DNA of 64,000 nucleotides from JAUSPI01 sp964650385 (GTDB lineage Bacteria > Desulfobacterota > Syntrophia > Syntrophales > JADFWA01): contig CAZYTP010000003.1 of assembly GCA_964650385.1 (NCBI GenBank), positions 11,804-75,803 on the forward strand. The letters are read 5' to 3'. The first letter of the stretch is position 1. Every line of letters begins with the position of its first letter. This document shows, one piece after another, positions 34,103-43,672 of the stretch. The notes under the pieces were generated by a model. It made no database searches, was not told the origin of the DNA, and saw only the letters and a program-made list of their open reading frames with translations. The position numbers were made by a program, and so were the translations under genes.

Positions 34103-34360
34103 TTAATTTGCCTTCTTCAGTATTTCACGCATTCTCCATCTTACGTCTTTACTCAAAGGACGTGATTCAACAATTAATACCCTGTCACCAATATTACACC
34201 TGCTTTCCTCATCACGAACTTTATATTTAGCTCGTCTTCTTACAGACTTCTGGAACCTGGGATGTCTTACTAACCTCTCCACCAAAACGACGATCGTTTT
34301 GTCCATTTTATCACTAACTACGACACCCTGTACGGTTCTTCTATTGCCCCGATCACCCAT
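34103..34360 (-). CDS. rpsQ: 30S ribosomal protein S17
   Basis: An 85-residue OB-fold protein: RRTVQGVVVSDKMDKTIVVL, then RHPRFQKSVRRRAKYKVRDE and RPLSKDVRWRMREIL. Family length. Two bases after rpmC; a long spacer follows before rplN. Confidence 0.97.
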   Translation of the reverse strand: MGDRGNRRTVQGVVVSDKMDKTIVVLVERLVRHPRFQKSVRRRAKYKVRDEESRCNIGDRVLIVESRPLSKDVRWRMREILKKAN

Positions 34361-34362
34361 GT

Positions 34363-34557
34363 TTATATTTGAGCCTCTCTTTCCCTTAAAACAGTCTTTA
34401 TGCGAGCTATATTTTTTCTGACCTTCTTCATCACGAGCGGGGAGTCCAATTGCCCAGTAGCGTGCTGCATGCGGAGTTTGAAAAGCGCTTCAACAAACTC
34501 TCTCTCTTTCTGTTTCAGCTCATCAATATCGATTTCTCTGATTTCCTTAATTTTCAT
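34363..34557 (-). CDS. rpmC: 50S ribosomal protein L29
   Basis: A 64-residue helical protein: MKIKEIREIDIDELKQKERE, then LFKLRMQHATGQLDSPLVM and RKNIARIKTVLRERE. It is near the peptide exit tunnel and the trigger-factor site. Its start overlaps the end of rplP by 11 bases. Confidence 0.96.
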   Translation of the reverse strand: MKIKEIREIDIDELKQKEREFVEALFKLRMQHATGQLDSPLVMKKVRKNIARIKTVLREREAQI

Positions 34558-34969
34558 CAGATATCTCCCTGGGAAGAAATTTTGTCGATATTGGAAGTTT
34601 ATGTGATGCCAGCCTAAAAGCCTCGCGAGCCGTACTTTTTTCGACCCCTTCTATCTCATACAGAATAATACCAGGCTTCACAACAGCAACCCATTCCTCA
34701 GGAGATCCCTTCCCTTTCCCCATACGGGTTTCTGCCGGCTTTTTAGTAATCGATTTGTGCGGAAACACCCTTATCCAGATTTTACCTCCGCGCCTAACAT
34801 GACGCGTTATAGCTATTCGTGCTGACTCAATCTGTCTCGCAGTTAGTCTTCCACATTCAGTTGCTTGCAGGCCATATTCCCCAAAAGACACATTACAACC
34901 CCTTACAGGTGTTCCTTTCATTCGACCTTTATGCAGCTTTCTATATTTCACTCTCTTCGGCATTAACAT
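34547..34969 (-). CDS. rplP: 50S ribosomal protein L16
   Basis: A 140-residue protein: MLMPKRVKYRKLHKGRMKG, then GLQATECGRLTARQIESARI and RMGKGKGSPEEWVAVVKPG. It organises the A-site tRNA elbow contact. The Met-Leu-Met-Pro start is the common family form. Its 3' end overlaps rpmC. Confidence 0.97.
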   Translation of the reverse strand: MLMPKRVKYRKLHKGRMKGTPVRGCNVSFGEYGLQATECGRLTARQIESARIAITRHVRRGGKIWIRVFPHKSITKKPAETRMGKGKGSPEEWVAVVKPGIILYEIEGVEKSTAREAFRLASHKLPISTKFLPREISDEN

Positions 34970-34994
34970 GTCTTTAAAACCCCCAATTCAGCTC

Positions 34995-35639
34995 TCAACT
35001 GTCAGCCTTCTTATCCGGAAGTACCTCACCATGAAATATCAGAACTTTTACACCAATAAGCCCGTAAGTTGTATGCGCCTCAGCAAAACCATAATCAATA
35101 TTTGCTCTCAAGGTATGAAGTGGAACTTTTCCTTCTCTATACCATTCCCTTCTCGCCATCTCGGCTCCACCAAGTCTCCCAGAACAGGTTACCCTTATTC
35201 CTTTGGCACCAAATTTCATGGCAGATGTAACACTTCTCCTCATAGCCCTTCTGAAGGCAACCCTTCTCTCAAGCTGGAGTGAAATATTTTCAGCAACAAG
35301 TTGCGCATCTATTTCAGGCTTGCGTACCTCAAGGATATTTATGATCGGATCACTTTTGGAAATTTTCTCAAGATCTTTCTTGAGTTTTTCGATCTCTGAT
35401 CCCTTTCTGCCTATGAGAATCCCCGGCCTGGCAGCATGAATATTCACTTTAGCCTTGTCAGCAGCCCTTTCAATCTCAATCCTTGATATACCTGCATGGT
35501 AAAATTTGCTTTTAAGGTACCTTTTGATCTTAATATCTTCATGCAGCAATTCGCTATAGTTTTTTTCTGCAAACCACTGAGAATCCCAAGTCTTGTTAAT
35601 GCCCAGTCTAAAACCGATCGGATTAACTTTTTGCCCCAA
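34995..35639 (-). CDS. rpsC: 30S ribosomal protein S3
   Basis: A 214-residue protein: GQKVNPIGFRLGINKTWDSQ, then the KH domain (NIHAARPGILIGRKGSEIEK) and MARREWYREGKVPLHTLRAN near the end. Forms part of the mRNA entry tunnel. Follows rplV by 19 bases. Confidence 0.97.
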   Translation of the reverse strand: MGQKVNPIGFRLGINKTWDSQWFAEKNYSELLHEDIKIKRYLKSKFYHAGISRIEIERAADKAKVNIHAARPGILIGRKGSEIEKLKKDLEKISKSDPIINILEVRKPEIDAQLVAENISLQLERRVAFRRAMRRSVTSAMKFGAKGIRVTCSGRLGGAEMARREWYREGKVPLHTLRANIDYGFAEAHTTYGLIGVKVLIFHGEVLPDKKADS

Positions 35640-35658
35640 GACTTTACCTCCTTATTTG

Positions 35659-35991
35659 CTACTCCTCATCTAGTATGACGGTTATATGACTCATTCTCTT
35701 TTTTATCATAGCCGCCCTTCCCTGTGCTCTTGCCCTCCATCTTTTCAATGAGGGTCCCTGACCTACAAATACCTCTTTTACATAAAGTATTTTTTCATCG
35801 ATACTCGGATTCTGTGTTGCATTCGCAATTGCCGACTTTAATACTTTTCCTACAACACCAGCAGCCTTTTTTCTTGTAAAGGCTAATATCCTCTGTGCTT
35901 CTTCGACTTTTTCCCCCCTGACAAGATCCACTACCAATCTTGCCTTTTGTGGCGAAATCCGAATATATTTGGCAACGGCCTTCACTTCCAT
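35659..35991 (-). CDS. rplV: 50S ribosomal protein L22
   Basis: A 110-residue protein: VAKYIRISPQKARLVVDLVR, then a beta-hairpin that lines the exit tunnel, and VGQGPSLKRWRARAQGRAA near the end. This hairpin is the macrolide-sensitive tunnel constriction. Between rpsS and rpsC. Confidence 0.97.
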   Translation of the reverse strand: MEVKAVAKYIRISPQKARLVVDLVRGEKVEEAQRILAFTRKKAAGVVGKVLKSAIANATQNPSIDEKILYVKEVFVGQGPSLKRWRARAQGRAAMIKKRMSHITVILDEE

Positions 35992-36103
35992 ATCTATTTA
36001 AACTCCATTACCTAGTTTAATCATAACAATCTACAGTAGTCAGAAATCGTATAAAAGACTAATTCAATGTTTGCGCCTTCCCTACATACAGACTGACCCC
36101 ACA

Positions 36104-36385
36104 TTATCTACGTAACCTTGTTTTTCTATCACCTGCATGGCTATAAAATGTTCTTGTTGGGGCAAATTCGCCAAGCTTATGCCCAACCATGTTTTCGGTG
36201 ACGAACACAGGGATAAATCTTCTTCCATTATGAACAGCAAAGGTATGGCCAACTAATTCAGGGGTAATTGTAGAACGACGTGACCAGGTCTTGATCACAC
36301 CCCTGTCTCCCGAAGTGTCAGCTTTTCTTACCTTTTCTATAAGTTTTTCTTCAATATATGGTCCCTTCTTAACTGAACGAGCCAT
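36104..36385 (-). CDS. rpsS: 30S ribosomal protein S19
   Basis: A 93-residue protein: RSVKKGPYIEEKLIEKV, then KTWSRRSTITPELVGHTFAV and VGHKLGEFAPTRTFYSHAG. Family length. Three bases after rplB; a 112-base gap follows before rplV. Confidence 0.97.
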   Translation of the reverse strand: MARSVKKGPYIEEKLIEKVRKADTSGDRGVIKTWSRRSTITPELVGHTFAVHNGRRFIPVFVTENMVGHKLGEFAPTRTFYSHAGDRKTRLRR

Positions 36386-36388
36386 TCC

Positions 36389-37210
36389 TTAACCCCTTTT
36401 CCTGATAATATACTTGTCTGAATCCCGGTTTTTCCTTGTCTTATACCCTTTGGTAGGAACTCCCCATGGTGTTACGGGATGTCTTCCTCCGGAGGATCTG
36501 CCCTCTCCTCCACCATGTGGATGATCAACAGGATTCATTACAACGCCACGTACTTTGGGGCGTCTCCCCAGCCATCTCTTCCTGCCTGCCTTACCCAAAC
36601 TTATATTCTCATGATCAATATTCCCAACCTGACCGATTGTGGCCTTACACTCCAACAAAATCTTCCTTACTTCCCCTGAGGGGAGTCGAACCTGCGCATA
36701 TTTTCCTTCCTTCGCCATAATCTGACCATAGGCGCCTGCGCTTCTAATCATCTGCCCCCCTTTACCAATTTTTAACTCCAAATTATGGATATGAGAACCG
36801 GGGGGTATGTTTTTAAGGATGGTCACGTTGCCCGGTTTTATTTCCACATTTTCACTGCTTACAATAACATCGCCCACTTTAAGATCCACTGGAGCAAGGA
36901 TATATCTTTTTTCCCCATCAAAATAATTAAGAAGGGCTATTCTTGAAGACCGATTGGGGTCATATTCAATAGAAGCCACCCTGGCCGGCACATCAATTTT
37001 GTCCCGCTTAAAATCTATTATCCTGTATTTTCTCTTATGCCTTCCACCAATATGCCTGCTGGTTATTCTTCCATTGTTGTTTCTTCCCCCGGTTCGACTC
37101 AGGGATTGCAAAAGTCCCTTTTCCGGTTGAGTCTTTGTAATCTCCTCAAACGATGAACAGGTCTGAAACCTTCTGCCTGGTGACGTTGGTTTATACTTTT
37201 TAATTGCCAT
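36389..37210 (-). CDS. rplB: 50S ribosomal protein L2
   Basis: A 273-residue primary 23S-binding protein near the peptidyl transferase centre. The RNA-binding part and the C-terminal MNPVDHPHGGGEGRSSGGRH block with the functionally important histidine are present. Length is the usual 273-277. Lies between rplW and rpsS. Confidence 0.98.
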   Translation of the reverse strand: MAIKKYKPTSPGRRFQTCSSFEEITKTQPEKGLLQSLSRTGGRNNNGRITSRHIGGRHKRKYRIIDFKRDKIDVPARVASIEYDPNRSSRIALLNYFDGEKRYILAPVDLKVGDVIVSSENVEIKPGNVTILKNIPPGSHIHNLELKIGKGGQMIRSAGAYGQIMAKEGKYAQVRLPSGEVRKILLECKATIGQVGNIDHENISLGKAGRKRWLGRRPKVRGVVMNPVDHPHGGGEGRSSGGRHPVTPWGVPTKGYKTRKNRDSDKYIIRKRG

Positions 37211-37269
37211 CTGTACCTAACCTTTAACTCTAAGTTGTAAATTTTAAATCTGTAAATTCAAACCTGCAA

Positions 37270-37557
37270 TTAAACCCCTTCATAGACTTCTATTCTATCA
37301 CCGGGAGCAAGAGTAACTATAGCCTTCTTCCAATCCCTCTTCTTACCTGCGACTTTCCCCATCCTTTTCTTCTTACCAAGCATATTCATCGTAGAAACGT
37401 TTAAAACTTTTACTTTAAAAAGCTTTTCAACTGCTTTGGTAATCTCAATTTTATTTGCGCTACGGTCCACCTCAAAGAAATATTTATTTTCTTCATCTCT
37501 TGCAATGGTGCTTTTTTCCGTAATAATCGGTCTTTTTATGACAAAATATATATCCAT
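37270..37557 (-). CDS. rplW: 50S ribosomal protein L23
   Basis: A 95-residue protein: FVIKRPIITEKSTIARDEEN, then FEVDRSANKIEITKAVEKLF and the long loop ending KKAIVTLAPGDRIEVYEGV. It is the dock for trigger factor and SRP at the exit tunnel. Its start overlaps the rplD stop by one base. Confidence 0.96.
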   Translation of the reverse strand: MDIYFVIKRPIITEKSTIARDEENKYFFEVDRSANKIEITKAVEKLFKVKVLNVSTMNMLGKKKRMGKVAGKKRDWKKAIVTLAPGDRIEVYEGV

Positions 37558-38180
37558 TATGAAAGCATTGCTCCTTCAAGCATCTTGACAGCCGGTTCTA
37601 ACAAAACGAGGCTATCATACTTTAGAAGGTCATATACATTAACACCTTCTGTTCTCATCATCTTTATTTCTTTCAGGTTCCCTGAAGATTTCTCCAAGAC
37701 AGGATTTGACTTATCCAGAACAAAGAGAACGCTTTTTAATCCGAATCTATCCATTACTTCTTTGAACTTCCTTGTCTTTATCTCCTCCATGGGAAAATCT
37801 CTAAGAATCAATATTCTCTCTTCTTTAGCTTTCATACTAAGGGCAGATATAAGAGCTGCTTTTCTTATCTTCTTTGGTACCCTAAAAGAATAATCCCTTG
37901 GCTTAGGTCCAAACACGACTCCACCACCCCTCCAGATAGGGGACCTTATAGTTCCTACTCTCGCTCTTCCTGTCCCTTTCTGTCGCCAAGGTTTTCTACC
38001 GCCTCCTCTGACATCGCTCCTACCCTTTGTCGAGGATGTACCTAGCCGCCTTGCAGCCATCTGCATTTTCACAACCTCGTAGATAAGGCCCTCATGTATC
38101 TCTACACCAAAGATAGAATCACTGAGTTCTATTTCAGAAACCTTGTTCTTCTCAATATCATAAACATTTAAACCCGGCAT
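37557..38180 (-). CDS. rplD: 50S ribosomal protein L4
   Basis: A 207-residue protein with the extended tunnel loop: TKGRSDVRGGGRKPWRQKGT, then GRARVGTIRSPIWRGGGVVF. In enteric bacteria L4 also represses the S10 operon; no such leader was verified here. Follows rplC by 20 bases. Confidence 0.97.
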   Translation of the reverse strand: MPGLNVYDIEKNKVSEIELSDSIFGVEIHEGLIYEVVKMQMAARRLGTSSTKGRSDVRGGGRKPWRQKGTGRARVGTIRSPIWRGGGVVFGPKPRDYSFRVPKKIRKAALISALSMKAKEERILILRDFPMEEIKTRKFKEVMDRFGLKSVLFVLDKSNPVLEKSSGNLKEIKMMRTEGVNVYDLLKYDSLVLLEPAVKMLEGAMLS

Positions 38181-38200
38181 TTTGCCACTCCAGATCCTGC

Positions 38201-38836
38201 TTAACCACGCTTTTTAATAGAATTCTTAACCAAAACAATACCGTTCCTGCTTCCTGGAACCGAACCTTTAATCAGGATCAAATTTTCATTTGGTCTAATC
38301 CCTACTACCACAAGATTTTGTATCGTTTTTCTCTTATCACCCATATGTCCTGGCATCTTTTTCCCTTTAAAAACCCTTGAAGGATATGCACTGGCTCCTA
38401 TAGATCCCGGTGCCCTGTGAAACATAGAACCATGGGTAGCTCTACCCCCTTTAAAACCATATCTCTTTACAACACCCGCAAAACCTCTCCCTTTGCTCAC
38501 TCCAACTACATCAACATAGTCACCTACTTCAAAAATATCAACTTTCAGCTCTTGACCTTTTTCATAATCTTCAGGAGACATCATCCTGAACTCCCTCAAA
38601 ATCCGGGGGAAACCACTGCCTGTTTTTTTCAAGTGTCCTTGTATCGGCTTGGTAACGTTTTTTTGTTTCTTCCGCCCAAAACCCAACTGCATGGCATCGT
38701 ATCCATCAATTTCTTTGGTTTTTTTCTGTGTAATTACGCAGGGACCCATTTCGATAACTGTAACCGGAATAGCCATTCCATCTCCTGAAAATACCTGCGT
38801 CATCCCTAATTTTCTGCCTATAAGTCCCTTTTCCAT
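38201..38836 (-). CDS. rplC: 50S ribosomal protein L3
   Basis: A 211-residue early assembly protein: GLIGRKLGMTQVFSGDGMAI, then KGRGFAGVVKRYGFKGGRAT and HGSMFHRAPGSIGASAYPS. The ATG at 38836 with AAGAG six bases upstream is preferred to a GTG two codons earlier. Follows rpsJ after a 167-base gap. Confidence 0.97.
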   Translation of the reverse strand: MEKGLIGRKLGMTQVFSGDGMAIPVTVIEMGPCVITQKKTKEIDGYDAMQLGFGRKKQKNVTKPIQGHLKKTGSGFPRILREFRMMSPEDYEKGQELKVDIFEVGDYVDVVGVSKGRGFAGVVKRYGFKGGRATHGSMFHRAPGSIGASAYPSRVFKGKKMPGHMGDKRKTIQNLVVVGIRPNENLILIKGSVPGSRNGIVLVKNSIKKRG

Positions 38837-39003
38837 AACCACTCTTCTTTAACTAACCTTTGTAAGGTGAGCACTGTATTGACCGAAAGCTCTGCACAAC
38901 TATGCAAAAACTCTAAGCTCTTAACACTTTCCGCCGTATTATTATATAAAAAACAGGAGACGAATTTTCAGAAGAATCCATCTCCTTATGCGCTTTCATG
39001 CCC

Positions 39004-39312
39004 CTATAATTTTATTTCAACATCAACACCCGCTGAGAGATCCAGCTTCATAAGAGCATCTACGGTCGCCTGCGTAGGTTCAATAATATCAATCAGCCTT
39101 TTATGTGTTCTGATCTCAAATTGTTCCCTTGATTTCTTGTCAACGTGAGGTGATCTGTTGACACAGTACTTATTTATCACTGTAGGCAAAGGTATGGGGC
39201 CGGCTACGCGAGCACCTGTTCTTTTTGCCGTACCAACAATATCTTCAACAGATCGATCCAGCAACTTATAATCATACGCTTTTAGTCGAATTCTTATTTT
39301 TTGATTTTCCAT
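39004..39312 (-). CDS. rpsJ: 30S ribosomal protein S10
   Basis: A 102-residue protein: IRIRLKAYDYKLLDRSVEDI, then TGARVAGPIPLPTVINKYCV and RTHKRLIDIIEPTQATVDAL. In many bacteria it is also NusE in antitermination. First gene of the S10 block, just after tuf. Confidence 0.97.
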   Translation of the reverse strand: MENQKIRIRLKAYDYKLLDRSVEDIVGTAKRTGARVAGPIPLPTVINKYCVNRSPHVDKKSREQFEIRTHKRLIDIIEPTQATVDALMKLDLSAGVDVEIKL

Positions 39313-39410
39313 TTATGCCTCTACCAGCAACCAGTGTTCAACAAAAATTGGCGAACCCTTGCCTTTCTTAATCTTATTTACGTCTGATAACTGTTTGCCG
39401 AGTTTTTCCT

Positions 39411-40604
39411 CTATTCTATAATCTCGCTTACAACACCAGCGCCAACAGTTCTCCCACCTTCACGAATAGCAAATCTGAGTTGTTCTTCCATAGCTATAGG
39501 AGTAATAAGTTCAACTTCCACGCTTACATTATCACCGGGCATGACCATCTCCACTCCCTCGGGCAGTGTAGCAACGCCCGTCACGTCCGTTGTCCTGAAA
39601 TAAAACTGAGGCCTATAACCGGAAAAGAAAGGAGTATGTCTCCCTCCCTCTTCCTTGGTAAGAACATAAACCGTTGCTTTAAATTTTGTGTGAGGGGTAA
39701 TGGAACCGGGCTTTGCTACAACCTGCCCTCTTTCTACCTCATCCCGCTTGGTACCCCTAAGGAGTACACCTATATCATCACCAGCTCTTCCCTCATCTAA
39801 TGTCTTACGGAACATCTCGACACCGGTACACACAGTCTTTAAAGTAGGTCTAATGCCGACCACTTCTACGTCATCTCCCGTCCTTACGATACCCCGGTCA
39901 GCTCTTCCGGTGACCACGGTACCTCGCCCGGATATACTGAAAACATCCCCAATCGGCATTAGAAACGGTTTGTCCAGATCACGAACAGGTTCTGGAATGT
40001 AGGCATCAACAGCATCCATCAATTCCCAAATAGACTTAACATCTTCAGAGTCCGGATCATCACTCTCGAGAGCCTTCAGGGCCGATCCTCTGATAATCGG
40101 AATATCATCACCCGGAAAATCATACTCAGTGAGGAGTTCCCTCATTTCAAGTTCTACCAGATCAAGCAGTTCCGGATCATCAACCAGATCAACCTTGTTC
40201 ATATAAATCACGACATATGGAACCTGAACCTGTCTTGCAAGAAGGATATGTTCTCTCGTTTGAGGCATAGGCCCATCCGACGCAGCCACTACCAGGATGG
40301 TACCATCCATGTGGGCCGCCCCCGAAATCATATTTTTTATATAGTCGGCATGGCCTGGACAGTCAACGTGTGCATAATGTCTTTTGTCCGTTTCATACTC
40401 CACATGGGCGATATTAATTGTGACACCCCTTTCCTTCTCTTCAGGAGCATTATCGATCGCATCGAAAGACATAAATTCTGCAAGCCCTTTTGAGGCCAGA
40501 TGCTTTGTAATTGCAGAGGTAAGTGTTGTCTTCCCATGATCCACATGACCTATTGTTCCTATATTTAGATGCGGTTTTGTCCTTTCAAATTTTTTCTTGG
40601 CCAT
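39411..40604 (-). CDS. tuf: Translation elongation factor Tu
   Basis: A 397-residue GTPase that brings aminoacyl-tRNA to the ribosome. Switch and nucleotide motifs: GHVDHGKT (19-26), DCPGHADY and a NKVD in place of the usual NKCD. The C-terminal domains end VGAGVVSEIIE. The ATG at 40604 has GGGGGT about eight bases upstream and matches family starts; an ATG two codons earlier is too near the site. It is the only tuf in the window. Confidence 0.97.
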   Translation of the reverse strand: MAKKKFERTKPHLNIGTIGHVDHGKTTLTSAITKHLASKGLAEFMSFDAIDNAPEEKERGVTINIAHVEYETDKRHYAHVDCPGHADYIKNMISGAAHMDGTILVVAASDGPMPQTREHILLARQVQVPYVVIYMNKVDLVDDPELLDLVELEMRELLTEYDFPGDDIPIIRGSALKALESDDPDSEDVKSIWELMDAVDAYIPEPVRDLDKPFLMPIGDVFSISGRGTVVTGRADRGIVRTGDDVEVVGIRPTLKTVCTGVEMFRKTLDEGRAGDDIGVLLRGTKRDEVERGQVVAKPGSITPHTKFKATVYVLTKEEGGRHTPFFSGYRPQFYFRTTDVTGVATLPEGVEMVMPGDNVSVEVELITPIAMEEQLRFAIREGGRTVGAGVVSEIIE

Positions 40605-40668
40605 CTCCATTACCCCCTTTTAAAGATAAATATAGTTGGTTTGATTATCCTACCTTTTTAAAGTTCTG

Positions 40669-42744
40669 TCAATTTAACTTTTTCTCAATTATGTCTTTCG
40701 CTAACCCCTCAGAGACTGTATTATAATTGAGTAATTGCATTGTATAGGTGGCCCTTCCCTGAGTCTTGGATCGTAAATCAGTCGCATAGCCAAACATTTC
40801 AGCCAGAGGAACCTCCGCATGTATCGCTTCCGAATCCGGTCTCGATTCAATACTGACGATCTTTCCCCTCCTGGCGCCAAGATTGCCTATCACATCTCCC
40901 ATATACTCCTTGGGAACAATGATTTCAACAGACATAATCGGCTCGAGAAGCACCGGATGAGCCCGTTTCATACCATTTTTAAATCCTATTGAACCGGCCA
41001 TCTTAAATGCCACTTCTGATGAATCAACGTCATGAAAAGATCCGTCAACCAGGTTTACTACCACATCAACAATTGGGAAACCAGCGAGTATTCCATTTTC
41101 CATCGCCTCAACAATTCCTTTTTCTACTGCCGGTATATATTCACGTGGGATAACACCCCCAACAATTTTATTCCGGAATTCAAAACCCCGACCAATTTCA
41201 GCAGGTTCAATCTCCAGCCACACATGACCATATTGCCCTCTGCCTCCGGACTGCTTCACAAACTTCCCTTCCGATCTGACATTTTTTCTAATCGTTTCTT
41301 TGTAAGCTACCTGTGGACTGCCGATATTTGCCCCGAGACCAAACTCCCTGGAAAGCCTGTCAACAATAATTTCGAGGTGTAATTCCCCCATCCCGGAAAT
41401 CAGCGTCTGCCCGGTCTCTTTGTCAAGCTTCACCTTAAAGGAAGGATCCTCCCGAGTAATCTTCCGTAGAGCCTCACCCAGCTTCTCTTCATCTGCCTTC
41501 GTTTTAGGCTCTATTGCTATAGCGATAACCGGCTCCGGAAATTCAAGCGTTTCAAGTCTCAACGGATGACCAGTATCGGTTATCGTATCACCCGTAGTGG
41601 ATGAATCCAACCCAACTGCTGCAGCAATATCACCGGTGCGAACTTCCTTGATCTCTTCTCTTTTATTGGCATGCATTTTGAGCAGTCGTCCAATTCTTTC
41701 TTTCCTCATTGCCGAGGCATTATACACATTAGAGCCCGCTCTCAAAACGCCGGAATAAACTCTGAAGTATGTCAATTGACCAACAAATGGATCGGTTACA
41801 ATCTTGAAGGCAAGAGCCGAAAATGGCGAATCATCACTGGCGATCCTTTCCACATCCCTTCCATCCGTATCTTTTCCCACCACCGTAGGTCTGTCCAAGG
41901 GGGATGGAAGAAAATCTACCACCGCATCCAGAAGAGACTGAACACCCTTGTTCTTAAACGCAGAACCACATAAAACCGGTATTACTTTTAAAGACAGGGT
42001 TGCTTCCCTAATAACTTTTGCTATTTCTTCATGTGAAAGAGCTTCTTCATCCAAATATTTCTTCATCAAGCCCTCGTCATAATCGGCAAGGCACTCAATG
42101 AGTTTTTCTCTATACTCACCGGCAATATCTACCATCTCAGGTGGAATTTCTTCCACATTAAAATTACTTCCCAGTGAATCTTCGTCATAAATAACGGCCC
42201 GCATACGAACAAGGTCAACAATCCCCCTGAATTTACTTTCTCCTCCTATCGGAAGCTGTATCGGAAGTGGATTCGTACCGAGTCTCTCTCTGATGGCTGA
42301 AACAACCTTAATAAAATCCGCGCCGACTCTGTCCATCTTATTGACAAATGCGATACGTGGAACACGGTATTTATCGGCTTGCCTCCAGACAGCCTCTGAC
42401 TGAGGTTCTACACCACCCACAGCACAGAAAAGCGCAACAGCACCATCTAAAATTCTCAAAGATCTTTCAACTTCTGCCGTAAAATCAACATGACCTGGCG
42501 TATCTATTATATTTATTTGATTATTTGCCCAAGTACATGTAGTTGCCGCAGAGGTTATCGTAATACCTCTTTCCTGTTCTTGCTCCATCCAGTCCATGAC
42601 GGCCGTACCATCATGAACTTCCCCCATTTTATAGGATTCCTGGGTATAATATAATATCCGCTCTGTCGTAGTGGTTTTCCCGGCATCTATATGAGCCATA
42701 ATGCCGATATTACGAATATGATTTAAAGGAACTACACGTGCCAA
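40669..42744 (-). CDS. fusA: Translation elongation factor G
   Basis: A 691-residue translocase GTPase. AHIDAGKT is at residues 17-24, with EQERGITITSAATT (switch I region), DTPGHVDF and NKMDR after it. The domain IV block (VKQSGGRGQYGHVWLEIEP) that enters the decoding site is intact. In str order between rpsG and tuf. Confidence 0.98.
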   Translation of the reverse strand: MARVVPLNHIRNIGIMAHIDAGKTTTTERILYYTQESYKMGEVHDGTAVMDWMEQEQERGITITSAATTCTWANNQINIIDTPGHVDFTAEVERSLRILDGAVALFCAVGGVEPQSEAVWRQADKYRVPRIAFVNKMDRVGADFIKVVSAIRERLGTNPLPIQLPIGGESKFRGIVDLVRMRAVIYDEDSLGSNFNVEEIPPEMVDIAGEYREKLIECLADYDEGLMKKYLDEEALSHEEIAKVIREATLSLKVIPVLCGSAFKNKGVQSLLDAVVDFLPSPLDRPTVVGKDTDGRDVERIASDDSPFSALAFKIVTDPFVGQLTYFRVYSGVLRAGSNVYNASAMRKERIGRLLKMHANKREEIKEVRTGDIAAAVGLDSSTTGDTITDTGHPLRLETLEFPEPVIAIAIEPKTKADEEKLGEALRKITREDPSFKVKLDKETGQTLISGMGELHLEIIVDRLSREFGLGANIGSPQVAYKETIRKNVRSEGKFVKQSGGRGQYGHVWLEIEPAEIGRGFEFRNKIVGGVIPREYIPAVEKGIVEAMENGILAGFPIVDVVVNLVDGSFHDVDSSEVAFKMAGSIGFKNGMKRAHPVLLEPIMSVEIIVPKEYMGDVIGNLGARRGKIVSIESRPDSEAIHAEVPLAEMFGYATDLRSKTQGRATYTMQLLNYNTVSEGLAKDIIEKKLN

Positions 42745-42760
42745 TTCAATTCACCGCCAC

Positions 42761-43231
42761 TTAAAATCTGTAATGAGCAAAGGCTTTATTTGCCTCAGCC
42801 ATTTTGTGTACATCCTCTTTCTTTTTGACAGTGGCTCCTCTGCCATTGGCGGCGTCTATCAGTTCGGCAGCTAACTTCTCTTTCATGCTTTTACCGGCAC
42901 GCTTTCTTGCATTATCTATCAACCACTTAATCCCCAGAGAAACCCTCCTAGTCTGTCTTACTTCCGTAGGCACCTGATAAGTGGATCCTCCTACCCGCCT
43001 CGATTTTACTTCTATGACAGGTTTTACATTACTTATAGCTTTCTCAAAAACTTCGATAGGCAACTCTTTTGTCTTCTCTTCAATAATATCAAAAGCCCCA
43101 TAGAAGATAGATTCAGCAGTACTCTTTTTCCCTTTCAATAACAGATTGTTAATGAATTTTGCCACGAGTTCGCTATTATACCTGGAATCAGGCAGGATTT
43201 CTCTCTTTGCTATCTCTCTTCTTCTCGGCAT
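42761..43231 (-). CDS. rpsG: 30S ribosomal protein S7
   Basis: A 156-residue 16S-binding head protein: MPRRREIAKREILPDSRYNS, then KPVIEVKSRRVGGSTYQVPT and ETRKRAGKSM-type end (here DNARKRAGKSMKEKLAAEL). In enteric bacteria it represses the str operon. Follows rpsL by 19 bases. Confidence 0.97.
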   Translation of the reverse strand: MPRRREIAKREILPDSRYNSELVAKFINNLLLKGKKSTAESIFYGAFDIIEEKTKELPIEVFEKAISNVKPVIEVKSRRVGGSTYQVPTEVRQTRRVSLGIKWLIDNARKRAGKSMKEKLAAELIDAANGRGATVKKKEDVHKMAEANKAFAHYRF

Positions 43232-43250
43232 TTATGACTACTCCCAAAGA

Positions 43251-43622
43251 TCAACTTGGTTTTTTGGTTCCGTATTTCGATCTACTCTTTTTCCTGTCCT
43301 GGACACCCATGGTGTCGAGTGTCCCCCTTACTACCTGATACCTCACCCCGGGAAGATCCTTGACCCTGCCTCCCCTGACAAGGACAACAGAGTGTTCCTG
43401 GAGATTATGTCCCATTCCCGGTATATATGAGGTCACTTCATAGCCACTGGTAAGACGCACCCTTGCCACTTTTCTCAATGCAGAATTAGGCTTCTTAGGT
43501 GTTGAAGTATAAACCCTGATACAGACTCCCCTTCTCTGCGGAGAACCGGCAAGTGCAGGTGTTGTGGCTTTCTTTTTTATCTTTATTCGGCCTTTACGAA
43601 CCAGCTGATTTATTGTAGGCAT
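43251..43622 (-). CDS. rpsL: 30S ribosomal protein S12
   Basis: A 123-residue decoding-centre protein: PTINQLVRKGRIKIKKKAT, then TPKKPNSALRKVARVRLTSG and GHNLQEHSVVLVRGGRVKDL. The lysines that give streptomycin resistance when changed (in the KPNSA region) look normal. The start is the ATG of MPTINQ; a longer frame to 43676 is rejected as lacking family similarity. 50 bases after rpoC. Confidence 0.96.
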   Translation of the reverse strand: MPTINQLVRKGRIKIKKKATTPALAGSPQRRGVCIRVYTSTPKKPNSALRKVARVRLTSGYEVTSYIPGMGHNLQEHSVVLVRGGRVKDLPGVRYQVVRGTLDTMGVQDRKKSRSKYGTKKPS

Positions 43623-43672
43623 CATCCCCCCATCGGTTAATAACTTATATAAAGGCAAAGTTTGGTTCTCTA

